Origin: Pictodentalium vernedei
Lineage: Eukaryota; Mollusca; Scaphopoda; Dentaliida; Dentaliidae
Length of the DNA: 64,000 bases
Assembly: GCA_031216915.1 (NCBI GenBank)
Contig: CM062296.1
Location: 667,448,753-667,512,752, forward strand
Direction: 5' to 3'
A program made the translations under genes and the position numbers. How positions within the stretch are numbered: position 1 is the stretch's first letter; each line of letters opens with the position of its first letter. The notes under the pieces are model-generated. The model was not told the DNA's origin. It did no database searches and saw nothing but the letters and a program-made list of their open reading frames with translations. This document shows, in pieces, positions 1 through 11,402 of the stretch.

Positions 1-1706
1 ATGAACATATGTAATATTTTAATGGCGCTAATTACATACATCTGTCACTAATGTTTTTGATGGAAAAATGTTCTCTCGGCAAGTATGGTGCTGGAGCGGT
101 CCATGATGAAATAATGGCAGTAATTACTGACAAAAAAATGTAACTTGTGACCTCCTGAACATAATAGCAATGTCTGAGGTCAGTAGTGAGTGTATCCACC
201 ACATGCCCAGATGACATCCTGAATCCTCATCCTAATGCTACCAGGGAGCCTTCTGATATGGTCCAGAGGCAACTGCTGCCACTCCTCCTGCAATGCAGCT
301 TCCAAATTCTGTACAGGCAGATCCCTTGCATGCTCACAATGTCCATGAAAGTCCCAGATGTGTTCTAAGGGATTCATTGTTGCTCGTTGCAGGCCAAGGT
401 AGTGTTGTAATAGCATTGTTCGGAAGGAATGCTCTCACAGCATGGGAATGATGTGGCCTTGCATTGTTGTCCCTGAATACAGGGCGCATAGCCAACAGGT
501 GGTTGTCAATAATGAGGCACAACAACTGGATTGAGAATGTCCCGGATGTACTGATGACCATTGAGATTCCTTCATACAGTCACCATATCAGGTTTACAAT
601 CATGAGAGAGGCACCCCAGATCATTACTGATCCTCCACCAAAAGGAACAGTATGCCTGATGTTCCTGGGTAAGTAAGCAGTATTTCTCTGCCTCCACACT
701 CTCATGCAACCATCTGTAACGTGAAGCCGGAACCTACTGTCATCTGATCAGTGGCTCTCCTCCATGTCCTGAGATTCCAAAGTTGTCGTACAATACACCA
801 CTCCAAATGTCGTCTTTATTGCTGGTTGGACAGAGCTGGATGCTTGATGATCCTTCTTGACCTCATACCCAATGCTTTGGGACAGTTTCAGACAATTCTG
901 TTGCACCAACGCCTGTTGGGGAGCCAAAGGCATTGCAGAACCCCACTTGAAGAGCAAAGGGTTCATGCCTACCGGAGCATGCCAGACTTAGGTCTTTTGG
1001 GTTTGTCCAGGCCTTGGTTAGTCCTTAACATCATTGATTTGTTGATGTTTTCGGACAAGTCTGCTGCTGACAGAATGACTATAGCCAAATTACCTTCAAT
1101 AGCTTTGAATGACATGCCTGTTGCATGCATGCCAACGATTTACCATCTTATTGCCTCTGACAGTCTCCTTCTTACCATGTCAGCATTTATTGATATAAGA
1201 AGTGACAGATTTTCTTGTTTTATCCATTGGCACATCTGTCCATCCATCTGAGGACACAATTTTTTGGTCAGTTATGAGTGAATGTTTGGGAAACCATTGC
1301 CTGTCTGATGGTAGCATGACCACAACATGCTAATCACCGATTGAGTAACGTTGAGAATTTGAGCCACTGCAGTCTGTCTGTTGCCTGCTTCCAACATGCC
1401 AACCACACATAAACGTTCATCACGTGTCAGTCTTTACATACCTCAAAAGTTATGTTTCCACCAGAAACTATTGATGAACGAGTTTATACCAAAAAAAGAA
1501 TGATGAGATCTCTGAAAAAGCCTGTCTAGTACAAATGAAAATTTCAAAACATACCCCCACAGACATTAAGGTGGCACTCATGTGAAAAACCTGACATTCA
1601 TGATTCACACTAAAGTTGGTAATATATTGATGTGTCCAATCACATGTATCCAATACCATTTTCCAAAAATATCAACATCAGCTTGGATATCCCCTACTTT
1701 TTTTTA
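1..1706 (-). mobile_element. Tc1/mariner-like transposon, copy 1 (3' part out of window)
   Basis: A degenerate Tc1-like DNA transposon on the minus strand. The right edge is the element's 5' end: the stretch at about 1665-1706 (ending CCCCTACTTTTTTT, then a TA-containing flank) is matched at about 44420-44460 in a second copy, and the 300 bases inside it are closely similar between the two copies. The left side, carrying the 3' untranslated region and 3' terminal repeat, lies at or beyond position 1. The transposase inside is broken, so the element cannot move itself. It sits just upstream of a dynein exon, in an intron. Confidence 0.8.
180..1437 (-). pseudogene. Tc1-like transposase pseudogene (DD34E type)
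   Basis: Cut-and-paste transposase remnant read right to left. The N-terminal helix-turn-helix region is recognisable near 1320-1435 (VVGMLEAGNRQTAVAQILNV). The second catalytic Asp lies in the segment RDNNARPH (about 490-520). The third catalytic residue, Glu of the PLEHIWD block, lies near 370-400. The C-terminal block ending GGYTHY stops at 180-182. This order is that of Tc1 transposases (usually about 340 residues). Several frameshifts and stops separate the blocks, so no intact frame exists. Identity as a Tc1 relative is firm; activity is excluded by the breaks. Confidence 0.85.
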
Positions 1707-1785
1707 ATACTATATTATTATCATCAGTGAATATAAATGGATAAATTTTTGGTATAAACTGTTTTGTCTTATGTTTATTTTTCAG

Positions 1786-1965
1786 ACACCAGCATTTAAA
1801 CATCTTCTGCTGTCTTTATGTATTTTCCATGGTGTTGTCTTAGAAAGGCGAAAGTATAGTACACTTGGCTTCAACATTCAATATGAATTTGCTGACAGTG
1901 ATCTTAGCAGTAGCATCAGTCAGCTTAAGATGTTCCTTCTGGAATATGAGGAAATTCCATTAAAG
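1786..1965 (+). CDS. DNAH1: Axonemal dynein heavy chain, exon 1 of window (AAA6 lid)
   Basis: Internal exon of 180 bases (60 codons, phase 0 at both ends). The acceptor is TTTTTCAG at 1778-1785 and the donor GTAAGG begins at 1966. It encodes the conserved dynein segment with FKHLLLSLCIFHG, ERRKYSTLGFNI, YEFADSDL and QLKMFLLEYEEIP, which is the lid region after AAA6 of dynein heavy chains. Axonemal dynein heavy chains are the ATP-driven motors of cilia and flagella. The SLCxFHG and LGFNI wording, together with the next exons, fits DNAH1 (inner-arm) better than DNAH3/7/12 as I remember those proteins. Upstream exons lie outside the window. Family is certain; the exact paralogue is an inference. 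Confidence 0.93.
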
Positions 1966-3397
1966 GTAAGGTTTTGTTTGATACATGCTCACCTTAAGCC
2001 TTTACTCCTCGCACACGATATCAATATTTTTTATTTTAAATATTATTTTTTCAAATTTATTGAAGAATTTCTACAAAACTGTATCATGTAAACCTTCACT
2101 GGAATGAGCTCGATGATAAAAAGGAAAACTGTAAACAGATTTTTTTATCAATGTGTATTTGTTGAATAAATTATTTCAGTAACCTAATTTTGGTTTTCAT
2201 ATTTTGTACAAACAGAGAACAGGTGCTCCAAGATACAACGTATTTCATGCTTGACAACAAAATACATGTATTATATTGTTGTGGTTCCAGCTTTAGCCAG
2301 CCCAGATATTTTTAGAAGTCATTCCTGATTCACAAGTGAAAAAAGCTGTGGTGCTGAGAAAAAATGTTCCAAGCTTTTAAGGATTGAAAAAACTTTGAAA
2401 AAAATAACAATTACAACTTTCAAATCTGAAAATTAATTAGTTTGTGTACTATGGAACATATCTTTGTCACACTCCCTAATGTCAATCCTTTGACTTCCAT
2501 TCAGTTACTGATGAAATTTTTTGAAGCTATGTCCTAGCTGCATTGCAGCTGTCATTACATGATTTTTTAAGGCCAATTTTTTTTTTTATTCTCAAATAGT
2601 CTTGGACATAACATAATATCAGCTCTCCTCTGAATTCCATCTAGATACATTCTGCCTGTAAGATACCAAATCATGAATAATGAAATTTCTTTCATTGTTA
2701 TCATGTAACACACTGATGGAAAGATCTGTCAGAGCCCTTTCCAACAGTACACCACAGAATAAAATTTCCTCAGCAACATTAAAGGTACATAACAATGTTG
2801 GTTGTCCTTTCTCCTTTCTGATCATGTCTTTGAAACATCTTGACCATGGTTAGGTTATTTGCTTAAATTTTGATAACATAACATATGCCATGTGTTGCAT
2901 GGATGATAGTGTTCAGTTAAATAGCTGTTAAGCAGATAATTTATTACCAAATTACTGAAATTGTATTTTCTATAAATCTGCATGAAAATGGTCTTCAAGA
3001 CCATTTTCATGTAGGTTTATAGAAATAAAATATCTACTGAGTTATACCTAAATTATATGTCTGCTCATTTTCCAAAGAAACATTATTTTCAAAAATTTAT
3101 TCACTAAATGATGAGAGCTTCAGCTTATTTCAAATAATTCAGATACCTTCCACTTTTAAACATGGTGTAGTTGTGAAATCATGTATTTTTACTAGGCAAG
3201 ATCCATGTATAAAAATCAGAAACATGATTGACCATGTTAACTAAAAATTTTTAAAAACTGAACATCCTGTAAGTATATCAAATCTATGAAACCTGTTTGT
3301 AGGTTAATATCAGTTACAAAATTTTATGAAATACTCTGTTCTTGTTTGGCACTCTTTGGAGGGTCAATGTTTTTCAGGAATTTTTTTTTTATTTCAG
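1966..3397 (+). other. Intron 1 of the dynein gene
   Basis: Phase-0 intron of 1,432 bases. At 1995-2110 there is half of a family-B MITE (see the family-B entries): the T-rich arm and GAGCTC centre are present, the other arm is absent. A near-perfect hairpin lies at 2965-3029. The remainder is AT-rich with no recognisable gene. Confidence 0.7.
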
Positions 3398-3574
3398 ATG
3401 CTGTTTTATACTGCTGGTGAGCTGAATTATGGTGGTCGAGTCACTGATTGCTGGGATCGAAGATGCCTGATGAATATTTTACATGACTACTATCACAAAG
3501 ATGTCCTGACAGAAAAACACATCTACTCTGAATCAGGGACTTATCACCAGATTAGCCCATCCTTGGATCATAAT
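3398..3574 (+). CDS. DNAH1: Axonemal dynein heavy chain, exon 2 of window
   Basis: Exon of 177 bases (59 codons, phase 0). Acceptor ATTTCAG ends at 3397 and donor GTAATA starts at 3575. The first residues YTAGELNYGGRVTD carry the invariant dynein block (Y-x-x-G-E-x-N-Y-G-G-R-V-T-D). WDRRCLMNIL and the YHQI stretch follow. The residue after GRVTD is Cys, where most dyneins I recall have Asp; this is either a lineage substitution or a mutation. The exon continues directly from the preceding one and into the next with no missing residues, which supports the splice sites chosen. Tandem G/T-rich DNA before the acceptor gives a reasonable polypyrimidine tract. Confidence 0.93.
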
Positions 3575-4007
3575 GTAATAACATGACACCAACATTTAAC
3601 TATAGATATTATTTGGTCCCTTTGTAGTAGAACTGAATCACATCTTTCCCCCAGCGCCTGCTAATTGAGATATGCATGTCCTAGGTGAGATGTCCGAGTG
3701 AGGCTGATCTATCTTACCTATGTTACCTAACCATCCTCATTTGAATATTTAATTATCTCTAGATTATTTCATCAGTGTCTTCATTTTGTGAACAAATGTG
3801 GCACCCCACTTCACTTCACACTACGACCCATTCCACCCTGCCTGACTCCAGGATAATTTTTTCTGTCAGGACACCCCACCTGACATTTTCAAAATTAATA
3901 ATCTCAAAAGTCACGTCACTTGAATGTGAGCTGTCTCAGCTCTCTTCAGTGTGTTAACCCTTGGGGCTAATTTCTGACTTTTACATCCCCAGAACCGATA
4001 CCCTTAA

Positions 4008-4242
4008 CCCTTTACCCAACGTAACGGCCAAAACCGGCCAGCGCTATTCTCAAAAATCGCATATTAATTTTCATTATTTTTTTCATTTTTTGTCTCAAAA
4101 ACATAGGTTATGACCCCTCGTTGGAACGAGCTCGTTCCAACGAGGGGTCATAACCTATGTTTTTGAGACAAAAAATGAAAAAAATTAGTTATTCAAGAAT
4201 TATTTTTGCAAGTGTCGTCTGCTTTTCACGTTAGGTAAAGGG
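4008..4242 (+). mobile_element. Family-A foldback MITE, copy A1 (TTAA target)
   Basis: A 235-bp non-autonomous element flanked by TTAA at 4004-4007 and 4243-4246. Termini are CCCTTTACCCAAC and GTTAGGTAAAGGG, imperfect inverted repeats. Inside is a long near-perfect hairpin at about 4076-4191, whose centre is GGAACGAGCTCGTTCC. TTAA targets and CCYTTT termini are features of piggyBac (looper-type) transposons, so this is probably a piggyBac-derived MITE. No coding capacity. Other copies are at 9937, 16165, 42602, 53963, 58676 and 63720, plus several halves. Confidence 0.85.
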
Positions 4243-4599
4243 TTAACATGCCAAACATGAGGAGATCCAGCTGAAAATAGACATATTACCTGACAGAACT
4301 TTCTAGTCAAGTCTTGGCTGCCTAAATGGGCAAACAAGACTTGACTAGAAGTCACTGCTTAGCTACAGGCAATGCACAGGTGGTAATCTAGCAGGTATTC
4401 AAGAAATGTTTTCTCTCCTTAAGGGTTAACCCAGTGCTATAGTGAGCTAACGCTGGATTTCCTAGTATGTACCTTAGGTATATACAGAGCTTTTCAATGC
4501 TCTCTCTGAATAGGCAATTGATTTTTCTCTATGAGCAATTAACAGTACAGTAAATTTTCTTCATCTGACTAGCAATATTTTGATTTAGATGGCATCATG

Positions 4600-5220
4600 T
4601 GGGTGCAGTGGGAGAAAAAATCATCCTTGTGTGGTGTGAGGGTGGGATGGGTAAATCTCACCCTCGGGGAAAGATATTTGGCCAAATTTAATTTATGAGA
4701 TTCATCCTACCCCCACACCATTTGAGGATCATAATAATCTTATGGTAGCAGTAGAGGCTGTTTATGTTTTTACTCTCTTGAGCTACAAGGTTGATATTTA
4801 ATGCTTTTGCAGTTCTTTTGTTTCCAGTTACTAACCAAACTTCACACCCAAAGCAAACTGCTAGAAACATATCATATTTTAGAACCATTGTTAAATAATG
4901 TTTCATTTTTAGCTCAACATGACAACCTCAAATATGAGCTATTGGGATGGGCTGCAATCCATTGTCTGTCTGTAGATAAAATAGGTTATCTTCCTCCTAA
5001 TGGAAGATCCATGGGTACACAAGAGAGGTGGGATTAATATGATCCCCGATGAGTCTGGAGGTGGGATGGGGAAATCTCACCCGAGGGGTAAGATATTTGA
5101 ACCAGACCCGAGGTTTGCCGAGGGTCTGGTTCAAATATCTTCCCCCGGGGGTGAGATTTCCCCATTCCCACCTTCAGACTCATAGAGGATGATTTTTCTC
5201 ACCCCACACAAGGATTACGT
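4600..5220. repeat. Palindromic repeat with related ends
   Basis: The segments at about 4603-4690 and 5040-5215 are related as inverted copies: GGGAGAAAAAATCATCC at the left is matched in reverse by GGATGATTTTTCTCACCCC at the right. The right part contains a long hairpin (about 5052-5165) with arms running from AATCTCACCC to GGGTGAGATT and a GC-rich tip around 5105-5130. A foldback element is likely. The DNA between 4690 and 5040 is not recognised. Confidence 0.6.
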
Positions 5221-6720
5221 CATTATAGATAATTGGCGGTCATGTGCTGACATACCCAATTTATCAAGTCGTAGTCCTTTCGAAAAACGAACAATTTTAT
5301 CGGAAAGATCGTACAAAAGTTAGGTATATACCATAGATATATACTAAAAAATTGATTTGTAAAAATGTCCGTTAAGGGGTTAATGAATTTGCGTGTGTCA
5401 AACTCAAATGTAAAGGGCATTGTGAGATTGATCGATTGATAAATTCGTGCAGTGATATTATTAAATCTGCAGAGAAACATGGGGTTGAAACAAATCAAGT
5501 TTAATATTTGAATAATAATTATATATTGAGTCTATATCAACAAGGAACAGATAAATAGGTAATAAACATACACAATTTAAGAAGCGTTTGAACGTTTGCA
5601 AACACTAATTAATTAGAACTATTTAGTTCCGGCAACCTAATAAAATATGCAAATGAGTATGTCACGTGGAGTGGGTGGTGAAGTATATTTTTGTGTGTTA
5701 TACGCTAGACATGTTAGGAAATGTACTTACGATAATGTTTTCCCAAATTCGCTTTATTTACAACTCCCCTGTTTTCTTGCTTCGTCTAACTCTTCTCAAA
5801 ACTGCTAGATATCATCCGACAGTCACAGCGGTCTTCGTTCATCTGCACTAAGAAATGCCTCCAACTCGCTCACTTTCAGAAGACACCAACGAGCATGGAT
5901 TGGTTAATTTCCATGTGACGTATCACTTCCGTTGGGAACCAGGATTTCCATATACACATCCAGTTAGGTCACCCGCCGACTCGGCCCACATACACCACAG
6001 TGGGATAGAAATATGCTGTTTCACCCGGGGCACACATATGTTTCACGTATAGTAGGGGGAGAAAATATACTGTTACACCTGGCCACAAACATTGCAAATG
6101 TGTACACACAATTTCCTATTGCAGCTGATGTTACTTCTTTTTTCAAGGCACACACCAGCTCTGTGAAAATCCTAAGTGATCATTTCCTTATGGAAGGAGA
6201 CACTCTGTGTAGATTAAGAACTCTCTTGTGACATTTGTGCAGATGGAACCAGACAAACTCATTTTACAAAATATCTGGCATGCTCTTTAAAAGATATGTT
6301 TATATAAAGTTATTGAATGTGCTCATTTAGCCTTGTGGTATGAAGACATTTTAAATTAGAAGAAAATTTCACTGTTCAATCTTATGTGTTATTTTGAAAA
6401 AAAAAATTTATATGAAGATCATGAAAGTTTATTATGTGACGCTTCTAAGTTGAAAAGTGCCTGAATTTCACCTTACCCATCTAATCAGATATTACTGCCC
6501 TTGGCAGAAAATTGTGACTTGGATATTGAAGTTCTATATTATTGGTTACAATAGCCTACATGTGTCCCAAAATGCAATCTAGCACTTTTTACCTCAACAT
6601 TTAATAGAGCATAAATACACAGAATGACACATTCATGTGAATGGGTTAATCGATAAGTGCCATATGTTTATTACATGCCTTCACGACTATAAAAACAATT
6701 ATTAGAAGGATACTCAGCAA

Positions 6721-7318
6721 TTCATTTGACAACTATCAACAAAAACAACACATTTTATTGCCAACCAGATTTGCGAGGTGAACCTGTTTTACTATTTCGT
6801 CCCCTGAGTTCCAATGTGTCCTACTGGCACATAGAACACATTGGAACTCAGGGGACGAGTTTCAGCTATAGCTAGTGATTCAAATTGTAATTGCGTTGCA
6901 CTATTTGTAGAAAATTCCAGTGAAATTTCACTTCTATTTAAAAATAGTCTGTCAATGATTTCCGTTCCACACATGTGTGTGGAACTGATTTTCATTTTCT
7001 GCATGGTTTAGTGTTGCTGTATATGGGGATTTCATAGGACAGGCATGTAATAAAATGAAGGAGATCAGCTGGTTGGGGCAATATTTATTGATTTTAGAAC
7101 CTTCAGTGAAAATGTCATCAAAATGTCTGTTTTGTAAAAGACTTGAAATATTTGCACTGGGTGTATGTACTTTCCACATTGTGAGAGTTGAAAAATAAGG
7201 TGAGGAGGACAAGTAAAATATGCCTTTTCAATTGAGTGCAAAAATGGATGGTAGCAGGGGAATTGCCAAATTTGAACATAAAAAATACAGCAACATATAT
7301 TTTTGTCTTGTTCATTTT
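6721..7318. repeat. 598-bp tandem duplication, unit 1
   Basis: First copy of a direct tandem duplication; the second copy follows immediately at 7319. I see only about two or three single-base differences between the two (for example near 7174 versus 7773, and near 7308 versus 7905). Each unit carries a hairpin (CCCCTGAGTTCCAATGTG and its reverse complement, about 6800-6860 here). No coding sequence is supported. Confidence 0.95.
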
Positions 7319-7916
7319 TTCATTTGACAACTATCAACAAAAACAACACATTTTATTGCCAACCAGATTTGCGAGGTGAACCTGTTTTACTATTTCGTCC
7401 CCTGAGTTCCAATGTGTCCTACTGGCACATAGAACACATTGGAACTCAGGGGACGAGTTTCAGCTATAGCTAGTGATTCAAATTGTAATTGCGTTGCACT
7501 ATTTGTAGAAAATTCCAGTGAAATTTCACTTCTATTTAAAAATAGTCTGTCAATGATTTCCGTTCCACACATGTGTGTGGAACTGATTTTCATTTTCTGC
7601 ATGGTTTAGTGTTGCTGTATATGGGGATTTCATAGGACAGGCATGTAATAAAATGAAGGAGATCAGCTGGTTGGGGCAATATTTATTGATTTTAGAACCT
7701 TCAGTGAAAATGTCATCAAAATGTCTGTTTTGTAAAAGACTTGAAATATTTGCACTGGGTGTATGTACTTTCCAAATTGTGAGAGTTGAAAAATAAGGTG
7801 AGGAGGACAAGTAAAATATGCCTTTTCAATTGAGTGCAAAAATGGATGGTAGCAGGGGAATTGCCAAATTTGAACATAAAAAATACAGCAACATATATTT
7901 TTGTCCTGTTCATTTT
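7319..7916. repeat. 598-bp tandem duplication, unit 2
   Basis: Second copy, offset exactly 598 bases from unit 1, head to tail with no spacer. Near-identity implies a recent unequal exchange or an assembly artefact. Confidence 0.95.
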
Positions 7917-8410
7917 TTTAATGAGATGATATACTAAGTGGATACTGGACTGTTTTCTCCTAAATGAGCTTGATGAGCTGAGGAGACAGGAAAATGTTAA
8001 TACTGTCACCAATGCAAATAATTTAATGTAACCTATTTCTTCATCTGTTTGGATGTTTTTGAACACATTCAGGAAAGCAACTCTTCTCTACAACTACTTC
8101 AGAAGGCAGTTATTTCCCTTGCATCAAAATGTTCCTCTGTTTACAAATAAATTCAAATAGTCATTTTGTGGCCATCTTGGTTGTTGAAAATGTTTTGAGA
8201 TAACCAAAAAGAAATATTTTAAATTTCATTTTGTTGAATATTCTTAAATGACATCTTTGCATGCTCATTTTATATGAAAAATTTGAAAGAAAACTTAGAT
8301 TTAATGTACAGTGTAGGGTGAATGCCTTAGTTTTTCTTCTGAAATTAATTTGACTGTAGTATAGTTAAGATTGATGTGGCATATTACCATTGTGCATGTT
8401 AACTAACTAT

Positions 8411-8746
8411 AGAGGTGTAGGCTGCAAGCCGAGTGGTCCTTGGTTCAAATCCCACCTGCGGCAACCACGTTGTGTCCTTGGGCAAGACACTTCTTCACCC
8501 CCATTACCCATGTGGGGGCACGGTGAAGCTGTGTACTAAAGTGTACTGCACGTCGATGGTGCACCTGTCTTCCACCAATGCTAACCCTGCTTGTGTGGAG
8601 TTAGTATGTTGGGCAGCTGACAGTTGCTTGTCATTGCTTGGTGGTTCTCTCTGGGTACCCCGGCTTCCTCCACCCGTAAAACTGTCATGGTCATGATTAG
8701 CCATTGTGCAGAAATATGTGACCTTAAAACACCAATAAATAAATAA
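8411..8746 (+). mobile_element. tRNA-derived SINE, copy S1 (5' truncated)
   Basis: A SINE with a pol III B box (GGTTCAAATCC at 8442-8452), the core TGTCCTTGGGCAAGACACTT, a GTGCACCTGTCTTC segment, and a tail ending in AATAAATAAATAA. The A box is missing: comparison with the copy at 35885 shows about 25 bases lost at the 5' end. The core motif is shared with SINEs of many metazoans. Copies S2 (35885), S3 (46777) and S4 (50985) and fragments share the same body. Confidence 0.85.
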
Positions 8747-9036
8747 CTATTCATATGACAAAAAAAGCTTATTCCTTAACCCTTTACCTACAGAGAAACC
8801 TTTACCTATAGAGAAACATTCATCTCTTGCTTTATCTATTCACAAAAATAAGATTAAAAAGTTTGACACTGTTTTTACTGGAAATGAACATATATATTAT
8901 ACATCAGATTTCATGTTTGTGATTTGTTCAAGTTATAGTCATTTGCTGATTTTCCATCAAAGTTGTTTGTTTATCAAACTTGCCATATTTCATGCAAATT
9001 TTATGAAACTGTAGACATAAATTGAACATACATATA

Positions 9037-9452
9037 CAGTAGGAGCCCACTTAATTGTATATCTCTTAACTGAATAACCCTGTTAATTGAATATAATTTC
9101 GCAACACAAAACCATTTACCACACCTCCAGTACAAATTTGACCTGTTAATTTAATGTAGATTATAGAGTAACCTATTGTCAATTGAATAAAAACTCTTGT
9201 ATCCTGTCGAGAAATTACCATGACTCTCCCCAGTTTTTCTTTTGTTTAGAGACATATTTGGCCTCAGGACATCTAATTCAGGCATTTAATCTATTACTAT
9301 CTTGTTTGACAGAGCTCATTGATATAACAGAACAAATGCTAAGTTTATCTCTAGAATACAGGAAAGTGACACAATCCCTGTTAATTGAATACTCCTGTTA
9401 ATTGAATAATTTTCACTGGCAAAGTGGCAATTCAATTAACAGGGTTCTACTG
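9037..9452 (+). mobile_element. Family-D MITE, copy D1 (TA target, pogo/Tigger-like ends)
   Basis: A 416-bp element between TA dinucleotides. Termini CAGTAGGAGCCCACTTAA and CAGGGTTCTACTG are inverted repeats of the CAGTGGARCC type seen in pogo/Tigger elements. Repeated GTTAATTGAATA motifs fill both arms. Other copies carry a central hairpin, TTTGACAGAGCTC...GAGCTCTGTCAAA; here the centre is reduced. No transposase. Confidence 0.85.
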
Positions 9453-9936
9453 TACTATTGTATTTTTCTTTCTTTTTTACCAGAGTTATTACCCTTTATC
9501 AAGATTCTGTCAAATTTCTGTCATGACAGTTTATTCACCTGGAATCTTCCTGTACTTTTGAAATAATTTTCAAAAAATAGTTAAGGAGAGTTTATTGTAC
9601 AGATTTATTGTAATAATTCTGGAGATATGTGCCCCTCCTGGTAGTACTTTTATTTCATTTGTGCGACATGTTTACGAAATGTGTTTCCAGAGATTGGGAA
9701 TGAAAATCCTGTGAAAAAGATTACAAAATTGAAAATAGTTCCTTTCGACATTTTATTATATACTATCTCATAAGATGGTGGAAAATGTGTAAGAAATATT
9801 TTTTAGTATTTTGTGTCAGAGATGAGAAAATATCTCTCTGGAAGTGATGCACTTTACATAATCAGTTAAATATAAGCATTTTTAACACATAACATAAGCG
9901 TTTTAATTGTAATTAAACATATTTTCATTGCAATAA

Positions 9937-10180
9937 CCCTTTACTCAGTGTATCGGCCAAAGGCTGCCAGTGCTGTTCCTAAAAATCACCATTCAGTTTT
10001 CATTATTTTTTTCAATTTTTGTCTAAAAAAAGATGCATATAACCCCTCATTGGAACAAGCTTATTGAGCTCATTCCTGTGGGGGGCATAAGCAATGTTTG
10101 TGATGCAAAAAAAATGAAAACATTTAATTATTCAAGATTTTGTTTTGAAGTGTCGGCTGCCTTTCATGTTAGGTAAAGGG
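9937..10180 (+). mobile_element. Family-A foldback MITE, copy A2
   Basis: Diverged copy of the element at 4008: left end CCCTTTACTCAGTG, right end TTAGGTAAAGGG, centre AAGCTTATTGAGCTC. The flanking TTAA has decayed on both sides (ATAA left, TTGA right), suggesting an older insertion. Confidence 0.8.
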
Positions 10181-10330
10181 TTGAAACATCAGAACACATT
10201 AAATAAAAGTAGTAGGCACCAGAATTATCTCATGATTGACTGCAAGGAAATCTAACTTTCATGAGTGGCTGAAAGCTTTTATTTCCATGCAGCCACTTAT
10301 GTGATAATTATGGTACCTACTGATAATATA

Positions 10331-10509
10331 ACAATAACATGATTTTTGAGGGCATTATGGTATATTAGCGGCCCTGCAGAAATTATTAACAGCCCAAGGG
10401 CTTATTAGCGGCCCGAGACGAAGTCGAGGGCCGCTAATTGGCCCGAGGGCTGTTAATAATTTCTGCAGGGCCGCTAATATACCATAATGCTCGCAAAAAT
10501 AATGTTATT
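10331..10509. repeat. Large GC-rich palindrome
   Basis: Inverted repeat: the arm AATAACATGATTTTTGAGGG... through TATTAGCGGCCCTGCAGAA is mirrored by TTCTGCAGGGCCGCTAATA... to AATGTTATT. Arms are about 70 bases; the tip holds a second small hairpin (GCGGCCCGAGACG and CGTC-like mirror). It overlaps the 3' end of the open frame on the minus strand at 10474-10746. Confidence 0.85.
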
Positions 10510-10746
10510 ACTATTATTATTATTTGAGCCTGGTTTCTTGGGTTTCACCTCCGCATAAAACTTTCTCAGAAGTTCATTCAAATCCTGAGGAGAAATGACC
10601 TCGAAATCACACACTTTTTGTCTTTTTTCTACCCAGTTCATAAATTTCTTCAACCCATACAATGTCGACCTTGAAGTGCTATCAGGCCTAGCGCTTTTTT
10701 CTAGAAAGTTCAACTGAGAATCGCTTAAATCACTTGATTGAGACAT
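10474..10746 (-). CDS. Possible Crypton/KCTD-like recombinase N-terminal fragment
   Basis: Open frame of 90 codons on the minus strand starting ATG at 10746. The middle (SRSTLYGLKKFMNWVEKR, then SPQDLNELLRKFYAEVKPKK) resembles the SAM-like N-terminal domain of the DUF3504 type found in Crypton tyrosine recombinases and in domesticated relatives. Full proteins are several times longer and carry a catalytic R...HxxR...Y domain, which is absent here. The last 20 residues, poly-Asn then IIFASIMVY, run into the palindrome and are probably not original; a splice donor or truncation near 10525 is likely. It may be a first exon or a dead 5' fragment. Upstream (10750-11110) is more GC-rich than the surroundings and could be its promoter region. 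Confidence 0.4.
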   Translation of the reverse strand: MSQSSDLSDSQLNFLEKSARPDSTSRSTLYGLKKFMNWVEKRQKVCDFEVISPQDLNELLRKFYAEVKPKKPGSNNNNSNNIIFASIMVY

Positions 10747-11274
10747 TTTGAAACGGAGGTGTCGTCTGTTTGTTTACAAATGCGCATCGGAGAGATCAGG
10801 GGCGACAATTTGGGGGAATTCCCGTGTCACAAATTGAGTGCATGAACGTCGAAATTAGGAAAGTGATGTAATTTTTCGGCAATGACGGCTTCTTACAATT
10901 GCTTCATAATAAAAATAATCTGGATTACTTACCTAATAACAACAATCTAGCCATTGGTAAGAAAAGTTCGGTCGTTTATGAATCATTTCCCTGGTATCGT
11001 CTATTCGATTCAGCTCCTTGCCGATCGAGAACAAGCGGTGATCACGTGATGTAACAATGATGCCAGAGGGCGATTATTTTCATTATCGGCCCGCGGCCCG
11101 GAACTTAGGAGATTGCCATGCATTATTTACTTTGAACGCTCGGCATAACAGCGTTAATACACTAGGGAACGCCCTGCAAATGGTGGGTAGCCTCTATAGG
11201 CTTATTCTGTAAATATTATAGGTGCAAATACTAAAGGTGACAGTAACCCACATTAACTATTATGAGGGTGCTTG

Positions 11275-11400
11275 CTCGAATGAGGGGATCATAAGCTATA
11301 TGCTTTTGAGACAAAAAAAAATAGAAAAATAAGAAAATTTGAAAGGTGATTCTTGTGAATGGTCCAAGCCAGTTTTGATCATTATGTTGAGTAAAGAGTT
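11275..11400 (-). mobile_element. Half of a family-A MITE
   Basis: Only one arm remains, from the GAGCTC-side (AATGAGGGGATCATAAGC) to the terminus TGAGTAAAGAG followed by TTAA (11399-11402). The other arm is missing. It abuts a family-B copy that shares the same TTAA. Confidence 0.7.
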
Positions 11401-11402
11401 AA

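Noticed and set aside
751..1251. 166-codon + strand frame
   Set aside because: It is the antisense of the Tc1 transposase remnant.
7716..8066. 116-codon minus-strand frame reaching into the tandem duplication
   Set aside because: Overlaps the duplicated non-coding unit, no known domain, and low-complexity composition.
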